From Gammaproteobacteria bacterium (GTDB taxonomy: Bacteria; Pseudomonadota; Gammaproteobacteria; Steroidobacterales; Steroidobacteraceae): DNA of 8,752 nucleotides. Position 1 is the first letter of the stretch. The number at the start of each line of letters is the position of its first letter. The position numbers were made by a program, and so were the translations under genes. Below the pieces are notes generated by a model that was given only the letters and a program-made list of their open reading frames with translations, did no database searches and was not told where the DNA came from. Positions 1-8,283 of this stretch are shown one piece after another. The DNA lies in contig JADLDF010000538.1 in assembly GCA_020846815.1 (NCBI GenBank), positions 1 to 8,752 of the forward strand. Direction: 5' to 3'.

Positions 1-97
1 CCTCGACGTATTTCAGGAAGTTGGCGACGGTGCGCGGAGCCTCCTTCTCGAAGAGTTCGACCGAGAAGTCACCGAGCGAGGTTTCGAAGCGCAGCAT
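1..97 (-). CDS. Peptidyl-prolyl cis-trans isomerase, cyclophilin type (N-terminal fragment)
   Basis: Cyclophilins catalyse cis-trans isomerisation of X-Pro peptide bonds during protein folding. Only the first 32 codons lie in the window; the gene runs off the left edge. The peptide opens MLRFETSLGDFSVELFEKEA and continues with PRTVANFL. This is the first beta-hairpin and helix of the short bacterial cyclophilins, where T-x-x-G-D and A-P-x-T-V-x-N-F-L are conserved. The absence of a signal peptide suggests a cytoplasmic PpiB-like enzyme. The start is ATG at 95-97, with AGGAAA about 9 bases upstream as ribosome binding site. It lies 46 bases downstream of prmC on the same strand, so the two may be cotranscribed. 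The catalytic residues are outside the window, so activity cannot be judged. Confidence 0.85.
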   Translation of the reverse strand, partial: MLRFETSLGDFSVELFEKEAPRTVANFLKYVE

Positions 98-143
98 GGG
101 AACGTTTCCTGGAGCCGGGGCGCGGGCACGGGTGTGGAAGGGA

Positions 144-1013
144 TCAGCGCGGCCACTGCCCCTCGGTGACGCGCGGCGACCCCGCAAGGTCGGCGTGCGA
201 GCGTACGTGACGGAAGCCTCGGGCGACAAGCCGTTCGGTCACCGCCACGGCCTGGCCCGCACCATGCTCGAGCAGCAGCCAGCCATCGGGCTCGAGGTGC
301 CGCGGCGCCGCGTCGACGAGTGCCGCGAGCGCGGCGAGCGCGTCGGCTCCGGGGGTGAGCGCCTCGTGCGGCTCCACCCGCAGCGAGTCGGCCTGCAGCG
401 CCGGGTCGTCGGCGGCGACGTATGGCGGGTTCGAGACCACGAGATCGAAGCGCCGACCGGCGAGCGGCGCAAACCAGTCGCCCTGCAGGAACTCCACCCG
501 GTGCAGCCCGTGTGCGCGGGCATTGCGCTGCGCGACGTCGAGCGCGGCCTCCGAGCGGTCGGTGGCAATGATCCTCCAGCCCGGCCGTTCGCTCGCCAGC
601 GCGAGTGCGATCGCGCCGGAGCCGGTGCCGAGATCGGCGAGCGTCGGCGGCGGCTGTGCATCGGCGCGCACCGGTGCCAGGGCGAGCGCGCGCTCGACCA
701 GCAGCTCGGTCTCGGGGCGCGGTACCAGCACCGCCGGGGTCACGGCCAGGCGCAGCGTCCAGAAGTCGCGGTAGCCGACGATGTAGGCGAGCGGCTCGCC
801 GGCGGCGCGCCGCTCCGTCCAGCGCTCGAGGATCGCCTCGAGCGGCACCTCGAGCGGCAGGTCGCCACGGGTGACCAGCCCGGCGCGGCCCACGCCCAGG
901 CAGGCGGCGGCCAGCGCCTCGGCCTCGCGCCGCGGCTCGACGTCGCCACCGAGCGCTGCCAGTGCCCGCGCCGTAGCCGCGATCGCTTCGTCCAGTGTCC
1001 TGCGTCCCGTCAT
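144..1013 (-). CDS. prmC: Peptide chain release factor N5-glutamine methyltransferase PrmC (HemK)
   Basis: PrmC transfers a methyl group from S-adenosylmethionine to the glutamine of the GGQ motif in RF1 and RF2, which raises termination efficiency. The 289-residue product is close to the usual length (about 277 in E. coli). Residues 1-90 form the helical substrate-binding N-domain. PRPETELLVE at 99-108 precedes the Rossmann-like methyltransferase core. That core contains the SAM-binding loop DLGTGSG (127-133) and the diagnostic catalytic motif NPPY (195-198), followed by the usual E-P-x-x-A-L-T-P-G segment (214-223). The start is ATG at 1011-1013, giving MTGRRTLDEA; the reading frame continues open upstream, but that extension has no resemblance to anything and overlaps the opposite-strand operon. 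The ribosome binding site is weak (GGAACGG). Its substrate prfA is at the other end of the window, and the gene between them nearest to prmC runs the opposite way, so prmC needs its own promoter in 1014-1121. Confidence 0.96.
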   Translation of the reverse strand: MTGRRTLDEAIAATARALAALGGDVEPRREAEALAAACLGVGRAGLVTRGDLPLEVPLEAILERWTERRAAGEPLAYIVGYRDFWTLRLAVTPAVLVPRPETELLVERALALAPVRADAQPPPTLADLGTGSGAIALALASERPGWRIIATDRSEAALDVAQRNARAHGLHRVEFLQGDWFAPLAGRRFDLVVSNPPYVAADDPALQADSLRVEPHEALTPGADALAALAALVDAAPRHLEPDGWLLLEHGAGQAVAVTERLVARGFRHVRSHADLAGSPRVTEGQWPR

Positions 1014-1121
1014 GTCCGTTCCGTGCCGCCGCGCGCGCCGTGCCGCGCCGTCCGGCGGGCGGGGCGCACAGTCTGCCAGCACGGCGGGTCTGCTACATTG
1101 ACTCTGCATCCCGAGGTGAGC
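1014..1121. promoter_or_regulatory. Divergent intergenic region between prmC and the MoxR operon, with a candidate extended -10
   Basis: These 108 bases separate two divergent genes and must serve both. For the plus-strand operon, TGCTACATT at 1091-1099 looks like an extended -10 element (TG, one base, then TACATT). Transcription would then start near 1106 and leave a leader of about 16 bases. No good -35 hexamer lies 16-18 bases upstream, so the call rests on the -10 only. The sequence GAGGTGAG at 1113-1120 is a good Shine-Dalgarno site for the ATG at 1122. No convincing promoter could be picked out for prmC on the minus strand. The segment 1021-1070 is extremely GC-rich, with short imperfect repeats of CCGTGCCGC (1021-1029 and 1038-1046). 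Confidence 0.4.
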
Positions 1122-1904
1122 ATGTCCGCGACGATCCTGCCGTTCGAGCGTCCCCTGTCCATCGGCGAGGTCCTCGACGCCGGCATCACGCTTTTCAAGG
1201 TATCGCTGCTGCGCTGCCTGCCGCTGTCGCTGCTCGCCGTGATCGTCGGCCAACTGCCCTCCGTGGTGGCCATGGCGCAGCGCCGCACGCCTTCGCTCGC
1301 CGCCATGGGCGCGCTCGACTGGCTGCTGGTGGCCGGCGCCGGCTTTGCCAACGTGCTGCTCTGGGGAGCGATCCTGCTGCGCCAGCAGGCGATCGCGCAG
1401 GGCCGCCGTTCGACGCTGGCCGCCGATCTCGGCCGGCCGCTCGCGCGCCTGCTGCCGTCGCTGGTCATGGTCGTGGCGAGCGTGGTGCTGATCGGGGCGG
1501 GGATCCTGGCACTGTTGCTGCCCGGCCTGTATCTCATGGTGGCGCTGGTCTTCGCCTATCCCGCGCTGCTGCTCGACGGCGAGTCCGTGGCCGGTGCGAT
1601 GCGCGCGAGCCTGCGGCTGGTGCGCGGCAACTGGTGGCGCACCTCGGCGATCCTCACGGTCGCGCTGTTCGCGATCCTGGTGTTCTACGCGATCGGTACG
1701 ATCGCGGGCCTGGTCATCGTCCAGCTGAGCGGCGGCGGCGACGTCGGCAGCGTGTTCCTCGCGACCACGATCATCGGCGCGCTGGTCGGGGCGCTGTTCA
1801 TGCCGTTCATGTGTGCGCTGTCGCTCGCGCAGTACGCCGACCTGAAGCTGCGCCGTGCCGGCGAGGATCTCGCGCGGCGCATCGAGGCGCTGCCCGGGAC
1901 CTGA
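1122..1904 (+). CDS. Multi-pass inner-membrane protein, YciC/GPDPase-membrane-domain-like
   Basis: The 260-residue protein has no visible enzyme motif. Its N-terminus, FERPLSIGEVLDAGITLFK (residues 9-27), resembles the cytoplasmic lead-in of proteins annotated as glycerophosphoryl diester phosphodiesterase membrane domain. About six hydrophobic segments follow, roughly at 30-52, 64-86, 110-133, 134-152, 174-200 and 212-236. The stretch LLPGLYLMVALVFAYPALLL (132-151), followed by GAMRASLRLVRGNWW (158-172), matches the P-G-x-Y ... A-L-x-x-S-x-x-L-V-x-G-x-W pattern of the DUF975/YciC-type membrane families. The start is ATG at 1122 with a strong GAGGTGAG ribosome binding site; the frame is open far upstream, but only as antisense of prmC. 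It is the first gene of the plus-strand operon, one base before the next start. Function is unknown; a scaffolding role for the MoxR module is inference from position. Confidence 0.8.
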   Translation: MSATILPFERPLSIGEVLDAGITLFKVSLLRCLPLSLLAVIVGQLPSVVAMAQRRTPSLAAMGALDWLLVAGAGFANVLLWGAILLRQQAIAQGRRSTLAADLGRPLARLLPSLVMVVASVVLIGAGILALLLPGLYLMVALVFAYPALLLDGESVAGAMRASLRLVRGNWWRTSAILTVALFAILVFYAIGTIAGLVIVQLSGGGDVGSVFLATTIIGALVGALFMPFMCALSLAQYADLKLRRAGEDLARRIEALPGT

Positions 1905-1905
1905 G

Positions 1906-2889
1906 GTGCGCGTCCGCGCCGCGATCGTCGCGACCATCGCGCTGAGCTGCGTGCTCACCTGCGGGTCGGCCGTCGCCGCCGCCGCGCAGCAGCCGGAGCT
2001 GCGCGCAGCGATCGCCGCGATCGACGCCTGTCTGCCACGCCTCGATGCCGAACTCGACGTCGGCTTCGAGCGCGTCGCAGCGCGCTGTCCGGGGCTGGCC
2101 GCGGCGCTCGAGGCAGGCGGTGTGGCCGCCCTGCTGCCCGCCGACTGGCGCCGCCCGCGCGGCGAGCTGTCGGCCGGCGGCCTGCGCGCGCTGCGTGGCG
2201 TGCTGCTCGCCCCGCCGGCACAGGCCCTGCGCCGTGCGCCCCTCGACGTCGCCGTGCTCGAGGGCCTGGTCGCGACGTCGCGCGGCGCCACGGCGGCGCC
2301 GGGCCCCTGGCAGCGCTTCCTGCGCTGGCTGCGCGCCCGGGCCGAGGATGCCGCGCCCGGCGCGGACGAGCGTTCCGGCTGGGCGCGCTGGTTGCAGGAG
2401 CGCTCGGTTTCCGAGCGCACCTGGGCCCTGCTCGGTTACCTCGCGCTTGCCGGGCTGGCCGCGTTCCTCGGCTGGGTGGCTCGTGCCGAGTTGCGGGCGG
2501 TCGGATGGCCCGGCGGACGACGTGCGGCAGTTTCGGGTGCGGCCGTGCCTGCCGACGGGGACGAGCGTATCGGGGCGGCGGGCCTCGAACAGCTGCCCAT
2601 GGCCGAAAGGCCTGCCTGGCTGCTGCGCCGCCTCGCGCGCCGCCTGCAGGCACTAGGCTGTTTGCCGGTGGCGCCAGCCCTGACCGCGCGCGAGCTCGCA
2701 CGTCGCGCGCGTCTCGATCTCGAGGCGGACCGCGAGTCGCTGTGCGACGTCGCGCTGGCCGCGGAACGCGTGCGCTATGCCGCGGTGCCGCCGCAGGAGG
2801 CCGAGCTCGAAGTGGCGGTAGGTGCGGCGCTGGCACTGCTGCAGCGCCTCGAGTCCGCGCCCGTGCGCGACGCGGGGGCCGGGCCGTGA
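1906..2889 (+). CDS. DUF4129-type membrane-anchored protein with signal peptide
   Basis: The 327-residue product starts at GTG 1906, one base after the previous stop. I chose this start because it places a clean signal sequence at residues 1-26 (RVRA followed by a hydrophobic run ending AVAAAA). Residues 28-170 form an Ala/Arg/Leu-rich, probably periplasmic helical domain. One membrane segment lies at about 173-193. The cytoplasmic tail contains RPAWLLRRLARRLQALG (235-251) and LTARELARRARL (259-270). This matches the DUF4129 pattern of a paired helical bundle with a conserved T-x-x-E-L-A-R motif, otherwise found at the C-terminus of TgpA-like transglutaminases and in MoxR operons. No transglutaminase domain is present here. 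Its end overlaps the DUF4350 start as GTGA (2886-2889), so translation is probably coupled. The DUF4129 assignment rests on motif, topology and neighbours; the N-domain is not recognised. Confidence 0.8.
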   Translation: MRVRAAIVATIALSCVLTCGSAVAAAAQQPELRAAIAAIDACLPRLDAELDVGFERVAARCPGLAAALEAGGVAALLPADWRRPRGELSAGGLRALRGVLLAPPAQALRRAPLDVAVLEGLVATSRGATAAPGPWQRFLRWLRARAEDAAPGADERSGWARWLQERSVSERTWALLGYLALAGLAAFLGWVARAELRAVGWPGGRRAAVSGAAVPADGDERIGAAGLEQLPMAERPAWLLRRLARRLQALGCLPVAPALTARELARRARLDLEADRESLCDVALAAERVRYAAVPPQEAELEVAVGAALALLQRLESAPVRDAGAGP

Positions 2890-4135
2890 GCGAGCGCGGC
2901 ACGACCGCGATCCTCGCGCTCGGTGCGCTGCTGCTGTTCTTCGTGCTGATGTTCGGCGGACGCACCGGCGGCAGGGCCGGCGAGCCGCCGCGGCCCACCA
3001 GCGCCGAGTCTTCGGGCAATGGCTACTCGATCGCCCGCCGCTGGCTCGAATCCCAGGGCGTGCGGGTCGTGTCGCTGCGCGAGCCGTTCGGCGAACTGGC
3101 GCGCCTCGCGCCGAGCGGCCCGGGTCGTGAGAGCCTGCTGGTGCTGACGCTGCCCGGCACCGGACCGATCCAGACGCGCGAGCTGCAGCCGCTCGACCGC
3201 TGGCTGCGCGAGGGCAATACCCTGCTGGTGATCGCGGCGCTGTCGGACGCGCCCGACTGGGCGCGCGGCGCAGCGGGTGCCGATGCCTTCGACCTCAAGG
3301 CCGTGACCAGCCTCGATTTCGAGACGGCCGATCCGGTCGCGGACGAAATCGGGACCGTGCTGCTCGCCGCGCCGCGGCGCGAGGCCGCGGACGTGGTTCC
3401 CGGGGCGCCGCTGCCTGCGGGCGTGACGACGCTCGCAGCCGAGTCGGATCACCGGCGCAGCAGTGGTTCCGTGCGCCTGCCGTACGGCGGCATCGTGCTC
3501 GAGCTCGCGCGCGACCGGCAGTCCGGCGAGGGCGTGTTGTGGAGCCGGCCTTTCGGCCGCGGCCGCATCGTCGTGTCCGCGTACGGCACGCTGCTGACGA
3601 ATCGCGCGATCGGGCTCGCCGACAACGGCCGGCTGCTCGCAGGCCTGGTCGCACAGGCGGTCGGTGCCGACGGCGTGCTGCTGTTCGACGACGGCCACCA
3701 GGGCCTCTCGCCGGGCTACGATCCGCAGCAGCTGTTCGGCGACCGCCGGCTCTACGTGACCTTCGGCATGCTGATCGCACTCTGGCTGCTGTGGGTGCTG
3801 GGCACGACGCGGCTGCGCACGCCGCGCTCCGCCGAGCCGGCGCCGCGGCCGGGCGAGCTGCTGCAGGCGGCCGGCGGCTTCTTCGCGCGCGTGCTGCCGA
3901 CGTCTGCCGCTGCGCGGCGCCTGTTCGCGCACTTCTTCGCGCGGCTGCCCGTGGTCCGCAGCCTGCATCCGGACGGATCGCAGGCGCCGCCCTGGGACTG
4001 GCTGCAGCGTCATCCCGGCATCGATCCTGCCGACGTCCACCAGCTGCGCGCCTGGCACGCGGCCGCCTGGCGCGGGCAGCCGGTGCCTCTCGGAAAGCTG
4101 CACAATCGGCTGCGCAGCATGGAGAGGAAACTGGC

Positions 4136-4139
<4 letters not shown>
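2886..4139 (+). CDS. DUF4350-domain membrane protein
   Basis: The product has 417 residues. A membrane segment at 8-24 is followed by a large soluble region (about 25-289), a second membrane segment (about 290-306) and a 110-residue cytoplasmic tail. The soluble region opens with NGYSIARRWLESQGVRV (45-61) and has LLVLTLPG (84-91) and LDRWLREGNTLLVI (103-116). This is the hallmark of DUF4350, a fold related to glutamine-amidotransferase-like and GldG/ABC-associated domains, without a visible nucleophile. VLWSRPFGRGRIVV (217-230), followed by LTNRAIGLADNG (237-248) and LLFDDGHQG (265-273), are further family-typical blocks. The start is GTG 2886, inside the DUF4129 stop (GTGA); upstream there is only a G-run as weak ribosome binding site. 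Its stop overlaps the moxR start as ATGA. It is probably a membrane partner of MoxR with its main domain in the periplasm; the biochemical role is unknown. Confidence 0.85.
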
Positions 4140-5083
<944 letters not shown>

Positions 5084-5105
5084 GAGGCGCGGGCAGGCGG
5101 CTGCG

Positions 5106-6404
5106 GTGAATCTCGCACCTCGCGCCCTGCTGCTCGCGCTGCTCGCCGCGGCGCTGGCGATCGCCGGCATGTGGAGCGGCGAGCCGCTGCTGCGCGACAC
5201 CTGGCCGTTGCCGCTCGCGTTACTGGTCATCGGGCTCGCCTGGGAAGCGCTGCTGCGCCGTCGCGATCCGCCGCGCGTCACGCTCGAGCTGCCGGGTCGG
5301 CTCTATCTCGGACGGGCGCAGCACGCGCGGCTGCGCTTCGCGCACGACGGCGCGCGGCCGCTGTCGCTCGAGTACGCACCGGCCACGCCGGCGGCGCTGC
5401 GTCCGCTCGGCGAGCCGCGCCGCCTCGAGTTGCCGCCGGGCACCACTGTCGAGGACGCGCTCGAGCTGCTGCCGCGGCGACTCGGCGAGCACGACTGGCC
5501 GCCGCTGCCGGCGCGGCGGCTCGGCCGCTTCGGTCTGGCGTGGTGGTCGCTGTCGCTGCCGACCGGGGTACGCTGCCGCGTCGCGCCCGACACCTGGCGC
5601 GTGGCGACGCGCCGCGTCGCCGGCACGACGCGCGGCCTGCGCGCGCGCCGCGTCGCCGGTGCAGGCTCCGAGCTGCGCCAGCTGCGCGCCTACGCGCCCG
5701 GCGACCCGCTGTCGCGGATCGACTGGAAGACGACCGCGCGCGCAGGCTCGCTGGTCACGCGCGAGTTCTCGGAAGACCAGCATCTCGACGTGCTGATCGC
5801 GCTCGATGCCGGGCGGCTGTCGCGCATCGGCGCCGGCGAGCTCGACCGTCTCGGCCTGTTCGCCAACGTCGCTGCGCGCTTCGCCGAGGCGGCGGTGCTG
5901 CGCGACGACCGGATCGGGCTGCTCGCCTGGTCGGACGTGCCCATGGCCGCCTGTGCGCCCGATCGCGGTGCACGGGCGGTGCTGCAGCTGCGCGAGCGTC
6001 TGGCGTCGCTCGCCACGCGCGGTGCCGAATCGGATCCGGTCGCCGCCGCGGTCGCGGCGCGCCGGCTGCTGCGCCACCGTGGCCTGGTCGTGCTGCTGAC
6101 CGACCTCGAGGATGCCGCGCTGCATCCGCTGCTGGCGCGCGCGGTCCGCCTGCTGTCGCCGCCGCACCTCGCGCTGGTCGCCGGCATCCAGAGTCCCGAG
6201 ACGGCGGTACTGGCGCGGCGCGAGGCGCACGAGGCACGCGACGCCTGGGTGGCGCTCGCGGCGCAGGAGCAGGAGGCACGGGTGCAGCGCCAGGCGGCGC
6301 TGCTGCGGCGCCTCGGCGCACCGGTGGTGCTCGCCCCGGAAGCGACGATCGAGTCGGCTGTGCTCGACGCCTACGAGTCGCTGCGGCGCCGCCGCCGCAT
6401 CTAG
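5106..6404 (+). CDS. DUF58-domain membrane protein, MoxR partner
   Basis: DUF58 proteins carry a von Willebrand factor A-like domain and are the standard genetic partner of MoxR. The 432-residue product has two N-terminal membrane helices (about 5-22 and 33-50) followed by RRR. Both N-terminus and the rest of the protein are therefore expected in the cytoplasm. Residues 55-165 look like a beta-rich domain. The DUF58 signature follows: LRAYAPGDPLSRIDWKTTAR (193-212), then LVTREFSEDQHLDVLIALDA (216-235). The VWA-like core runs to about residue 410, with LVVLLTDLED at 327-336. At the expected metal site the sequence is DAGRLSR (234-240) instead of D-x-S-x-S, so metal binding is doubtful. The start is GTG 5106, chosen because it begins the first membrane helix. 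The stop TAG lies within the same CTAG palindrome as the stop of the convergent SpoIIM gene. Confidence 0.92.
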   Translation: MNLAPRALLLALLAAALAIAGMWSGEPLLRDTWPLPLALLVIGLAWEALLRRRDPPRVTLELPGRLYLGRAQHARLRFAHDGARPLSLEYAPATPAALRPLGEPRRLELPPGTTVEDALELLPRRLGEHDWPPLPARRLGRFGLAWWSLSLPTGVRCRVAPDTWRVATRRVAGTTRGLRARRVAGAGSELRQLRAYAPGDPLSRIDWKTTARAGSLVTREFSEDQHLDVLIALDAGRLSRIGAGELDRLGLFANVAARFAEAAVLRDDRIGLLAWSDVPMAACAPDRGARAVLQLRERLASLATRGAESDPVAAAVAARRLLRHRGLVVLLTDLEDAALHPLLARAVRLLSPPHLALVAGIQSPETAVLARREAHEARDAWVALAAQEQEARVQRQAALLRRLGAPVVLAPEATIESAVLDAYESLRRRRRI

Positions 6405-7453
6405 AGCCTTTGGCCGGAGGCCCGGCGGCGCGAGCCGCCGAACAGCCAGCCACGCAGCAGTGCGATCATCAGCGCGAAGTAGCCGAAGCCGACCACGAGC
6501 CGCGTCGACAGCGGCATCTGCGGATCCGGCGAGACGTACCCTTCTATCAGGCCGCAGCCGATCAGCAGTACCGTGACGGCGGCGAGCAGCCGGATGCTGC
6601 GGCGCGCCGCGGCGACGAACGACGCGGCGCGCGAGTCGAGCGCCGGCCGCGCCAGTGCATCCCCGACCGCGGCGCCGGCCGCGCCGGAGAGGCAGATGCA
6701 GGACAGCTCCACGACGCCGTGTGCGACCACGAATTCGAACAGCCGCCCGTCGAGCCCATGCTGCGCCGTGAATGCGAACACGCCGCCGAGCATCAGCCCG
6801 TTGAGGCCGATGATGTACAGCGTGCCGAGGCCGAACAGGAAGCCGAGCACCCAGGCGAACAGGCTGACGACGACGTTGTTCGTGAGGATCTGCACCGCGA
6901 GCACCGACGAAGGCAGCACGTTCAGCAGACTGTCGGTCCAGAGCTCACCGCGTTCCACGGTCGCGATCATCTCCGCGGAGGCGAACAGCGGCACGAGCTG
7001 CGGGTAGGCGTGGACCAGCCAGGCACCGGCGAGCGTCGAGGCGACGAACAGCAGCGTCACCCAGGCGATGTAGGGCCGCAGCCAGCGCACGGTCTCGGGC
7101 AGCTCGTCGCGCAGCAGCCGGCGCAGCGCCTCCAGGGGCTGCAGCGCCGGGCGGTGGATCTCGGCGTGCAGGCGCGCGTAGCTGTCCTCGAGGAAATCCC
7201 GCGCGCGGCTGCGCGGCGCGAGACGTCGCGCCAGCGCGAGGTCGCGGGCGATGGCGCCGTAGGCCTCGAGCGCGCGCGCCGCCTCGTCGACGTCGGCGGC
7301 GCGGCCGCGCTGCAGCCGGCCGGCGAGTTCGCGCGCCGCCTGCCATTGCGGCGCGCGCGCCAGCAGGGCGGTGAGCCGTGCCGCATCGGAGCTCGCCGCA
7401 CTTGCCCCGGCCGCTTGACGTCCGCCCGGCGTCGTCGCCGGCTCGAGGCTCAT
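6401..7453 (-). CDS. SpoIIM/DUF95-family membrane protein
   Basis: The 350-residue product has a soluble, mostly helical N-terminal region (about 20-125, with the family-typical [17 protein letters not shown] at 86-102). Five or so membrane segments follow at about 129-149, 186-212, 216-230, 239-265, 288-306 and 319-337; their boundaries are uncertain. The diagnostic SpoIIM blocks are present: [20 protein letters not shown] (189-208), [14 protein letters not shown] (210-223), [17 protein letters not shown] (244-260) and LIEGYVSP (302-309). The name comes from a Bacillus engulfment protein; the family is widespread in bacteria that never sporulate, where it travels with RDD, MoxR and DUF58 genes, so a sporulation role is not implied. 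The start is ATG 7451-7453, overlapping the RDD stop as ATGA, with ribosome binding site GGCGGAG at 7462-7468. The last codon lies in the CTAG shared with the DUF58 gene. Confidence 0.93.
   Translation of the reverse strand: MSLEPATTPGGRQAAGASAASSDAARLTALLARAPQWQAARELAGRLQRGRAADVDEAARALEAYGAIARDLALARRLAPRSRARDFLEDSYARLHAEIHRPALQPLEALRRLLRDELPETVRWLRPYIAWVTLLFVASTLAGAWLVHAYPQLVPLFASAEMIATVERGELWTDSLLNVLPSSVLAVQILTNNVVVSLFAWVLGFLFGLGTLYIIGLNGLMLGGVFAFTAQHGLDGRLFEFVVAHGVVELSCICLSGAAGAAVGDALARPALDSRAASFVAAARRSIRLLAAVTVLLIGCGLIEGYVSPDPQMPLSTRLVVGFGYFALMIALLRGWLFGGSRRRASGQRL
6423..6440. terminator. GC-rich hairpin just past the convergent gene junction
   Basis: CGGCGGC (6423-6429) and GCCGCCG (6434-6440) form a perfect 7-base-pair stem. 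The 4-base loop is GCGA on the plus-strand RNA, a GNRA-type tetraloop. It begins 19 bases after the DUF58 stop and lies inside the last codons of the SpoIIM gene. No T-run follows on either strand, so it does not qualify as a standard intrinsic terminator. It could still pause polymerase or protect the 3' end of the plus-strand operon transcript. In DNA this GC-rich such stems also arise by chance, hence the low confidence. Confidence 0.25.
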
Positions 7454-8283
7454 CGCAGCTGCTCCGCCGCCGCAGCGCGTGCCTCGAGCCGTCTGCGCAG
7501 GGCCGTCTCGTCGGCGCGCCCGATCTCGTCGGCGGGCTCGCCGAGACGCTGCAGCAGGTCGCGCGCGAGCGCGACGCGGGATGCGGCCGCGAGCTCGTCC
7601 CAGCGCGCCGTGAGCTCCTCGATCAGTTCCGCGCGCGCCATCGCCGCTGCCGCGCCGGTCCGTGCCGCCGGCATTGCGACGCCGGCCCGTGGCGGCGCGG
7701 CCGCCGTACCGAGTGCCGGTGCCGGCGCCGACATCGGCACGCCCGCGTCCGCGAGCGCGCGCAGCGGCAACGCGCGCTCGCGCTCGTAGACTAGCAGCGT
7801 GCCGGCCGCGAGGTCGCCGAGCCGCACGTGCTGGCGCGTCACCAGCGTCGCGACCAGGCCGACGCAGTACATCGCCGGAAAGCTGTCGACCAGACGGAAC
7901 ACGTTGCGGACCAGCAGCGCACCGATGCCGGGCGTGCCGCCGTCGCGGGTCACGATCCGCAGTCCGGCGAAGCGTTTGCCCGGCGTGCGTCCGCGCAACG
8001 CGATCTCGAGCACCGGGTGGTAGAGGAAGTAGAGGCCCGCTGTCGGCGTCATCACGCCGAGGAACCACCCGGGACCGGGATCGAAAGGCACGCTGAGCGT
8101 CGGTGCGCCACGCGTGATCCAGGAGTGCAGCAGCGCGCCCGCGCCGTACCAGGCGATCGCGAGCGCGACGCGGATGTGCCAATCGATCACGAATGCGTAG
8201 GCCCGCCCGCCGGCGCCGGCCACCGGCAGCGCGACCTCGACGCCGGTCGCGCTGTCGATCGCGAGCTGCGGACCTGCGCTCAT
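7450..8283 (-). CDS. RDD-domain membrane protein with long C-terminal extension
   Basis: The RDD family is named for conserved Arg-Asp-Asp residues in a multi-helix membrane domain; its function in this context is unknown. In this 277-residue protein the first helix begins RAYAFVID (27-34, R27 and D34). A second segment follows at about 72-96. The conserved loop [14 protein letters not shown] (98-111) and the last block [12 protein letters not shown] (154-165) complete the domain. From about residue 175 the protein changes character: an Ala/Pro-rich linker (182-215) leads to a charged helical tail (216-277) not typical of minimal RDD proteins. The start is ATG 8281-8283, in a 4-base overlap with the prfA stop. 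A GAGGAGG ribosome binding site sits almost directly against it, so re-initiation after prfA is likely. Its stop overlaps the SpoIIM start. The gene order prfA-RDD-spoIIM suggests a single transcript. Confidence 0.92.
   Translation of the reverse strand: MSAGPQLAIDSATGVEVALPVAGAGGRAYAFVIDWHIRVALAIAWYGAGALLHSWITRGAPTLSVPFDPGPGWFLGVMTPTAGLYFLYHPVLEIALRGRTPGKRFAGLRIVTRDGGTPGIGALLVRNVFRLVDSFPAMYCVGLVATLVTRQHVRLGDLAAGTLLVYERERALPLRALADAGVPMSAPAPALGTAAAPPRAGVAMPAARTGAAAAMARAELIEELTARWDELAAASRVALARDLLQRLGEPADEIGRADETALRRRLEARAAAAEQLR

Noticed and set aside
1098..1103. TTGACT as a -35 box
   Set aside because: A matching -10 at the usual spacing would fall at or inside the start codon of the first operon gene, and the sequence there does not fit.
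21..1121. Plus-strand open frame upstream of the first operon gene
   Set aside because: It is antisense to prmC, has low-complexity Arg-rich composition, and a strong ribosome binding site marks the true start at 1122.
1014..2420. Minus-strand open frame continuing prmC upstream to a total of 758 codons
   Set aside because: The sequence before MTGRR is Arg/Gln/Ala-rich antisense of the plus-strand membrane protein and DUF4129 genes. PrmC reaches its normal length from 1013, and open antisense frames are expected at this GC content.
6401..7453. A sporulation role for the SpoIIM-like gene
   Set aside because: The family is widespread in non-sporulating bacteria, and the neighbours here are MoxR-module and translation genes with no other sporulation genes.
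5171..7789. Plus-strand open frame of 872 codons
   Set aside because: It crosses the convergent junction, is out of frame with DUF58 and antisense to SpoIIM and RDD, and consists of Ala/Arg then Gln/Glu-rich runs with no domain. It is a shadow frame.
7454..8182. Open frame upstream of the SpoIIM start
   Set aside because: It runs through the RDD gene in another frame and reads as Arg/Ala-rich. The ATG at 7453 has a ribosome binding site and forms an ATGA overlap with the RDD stop.
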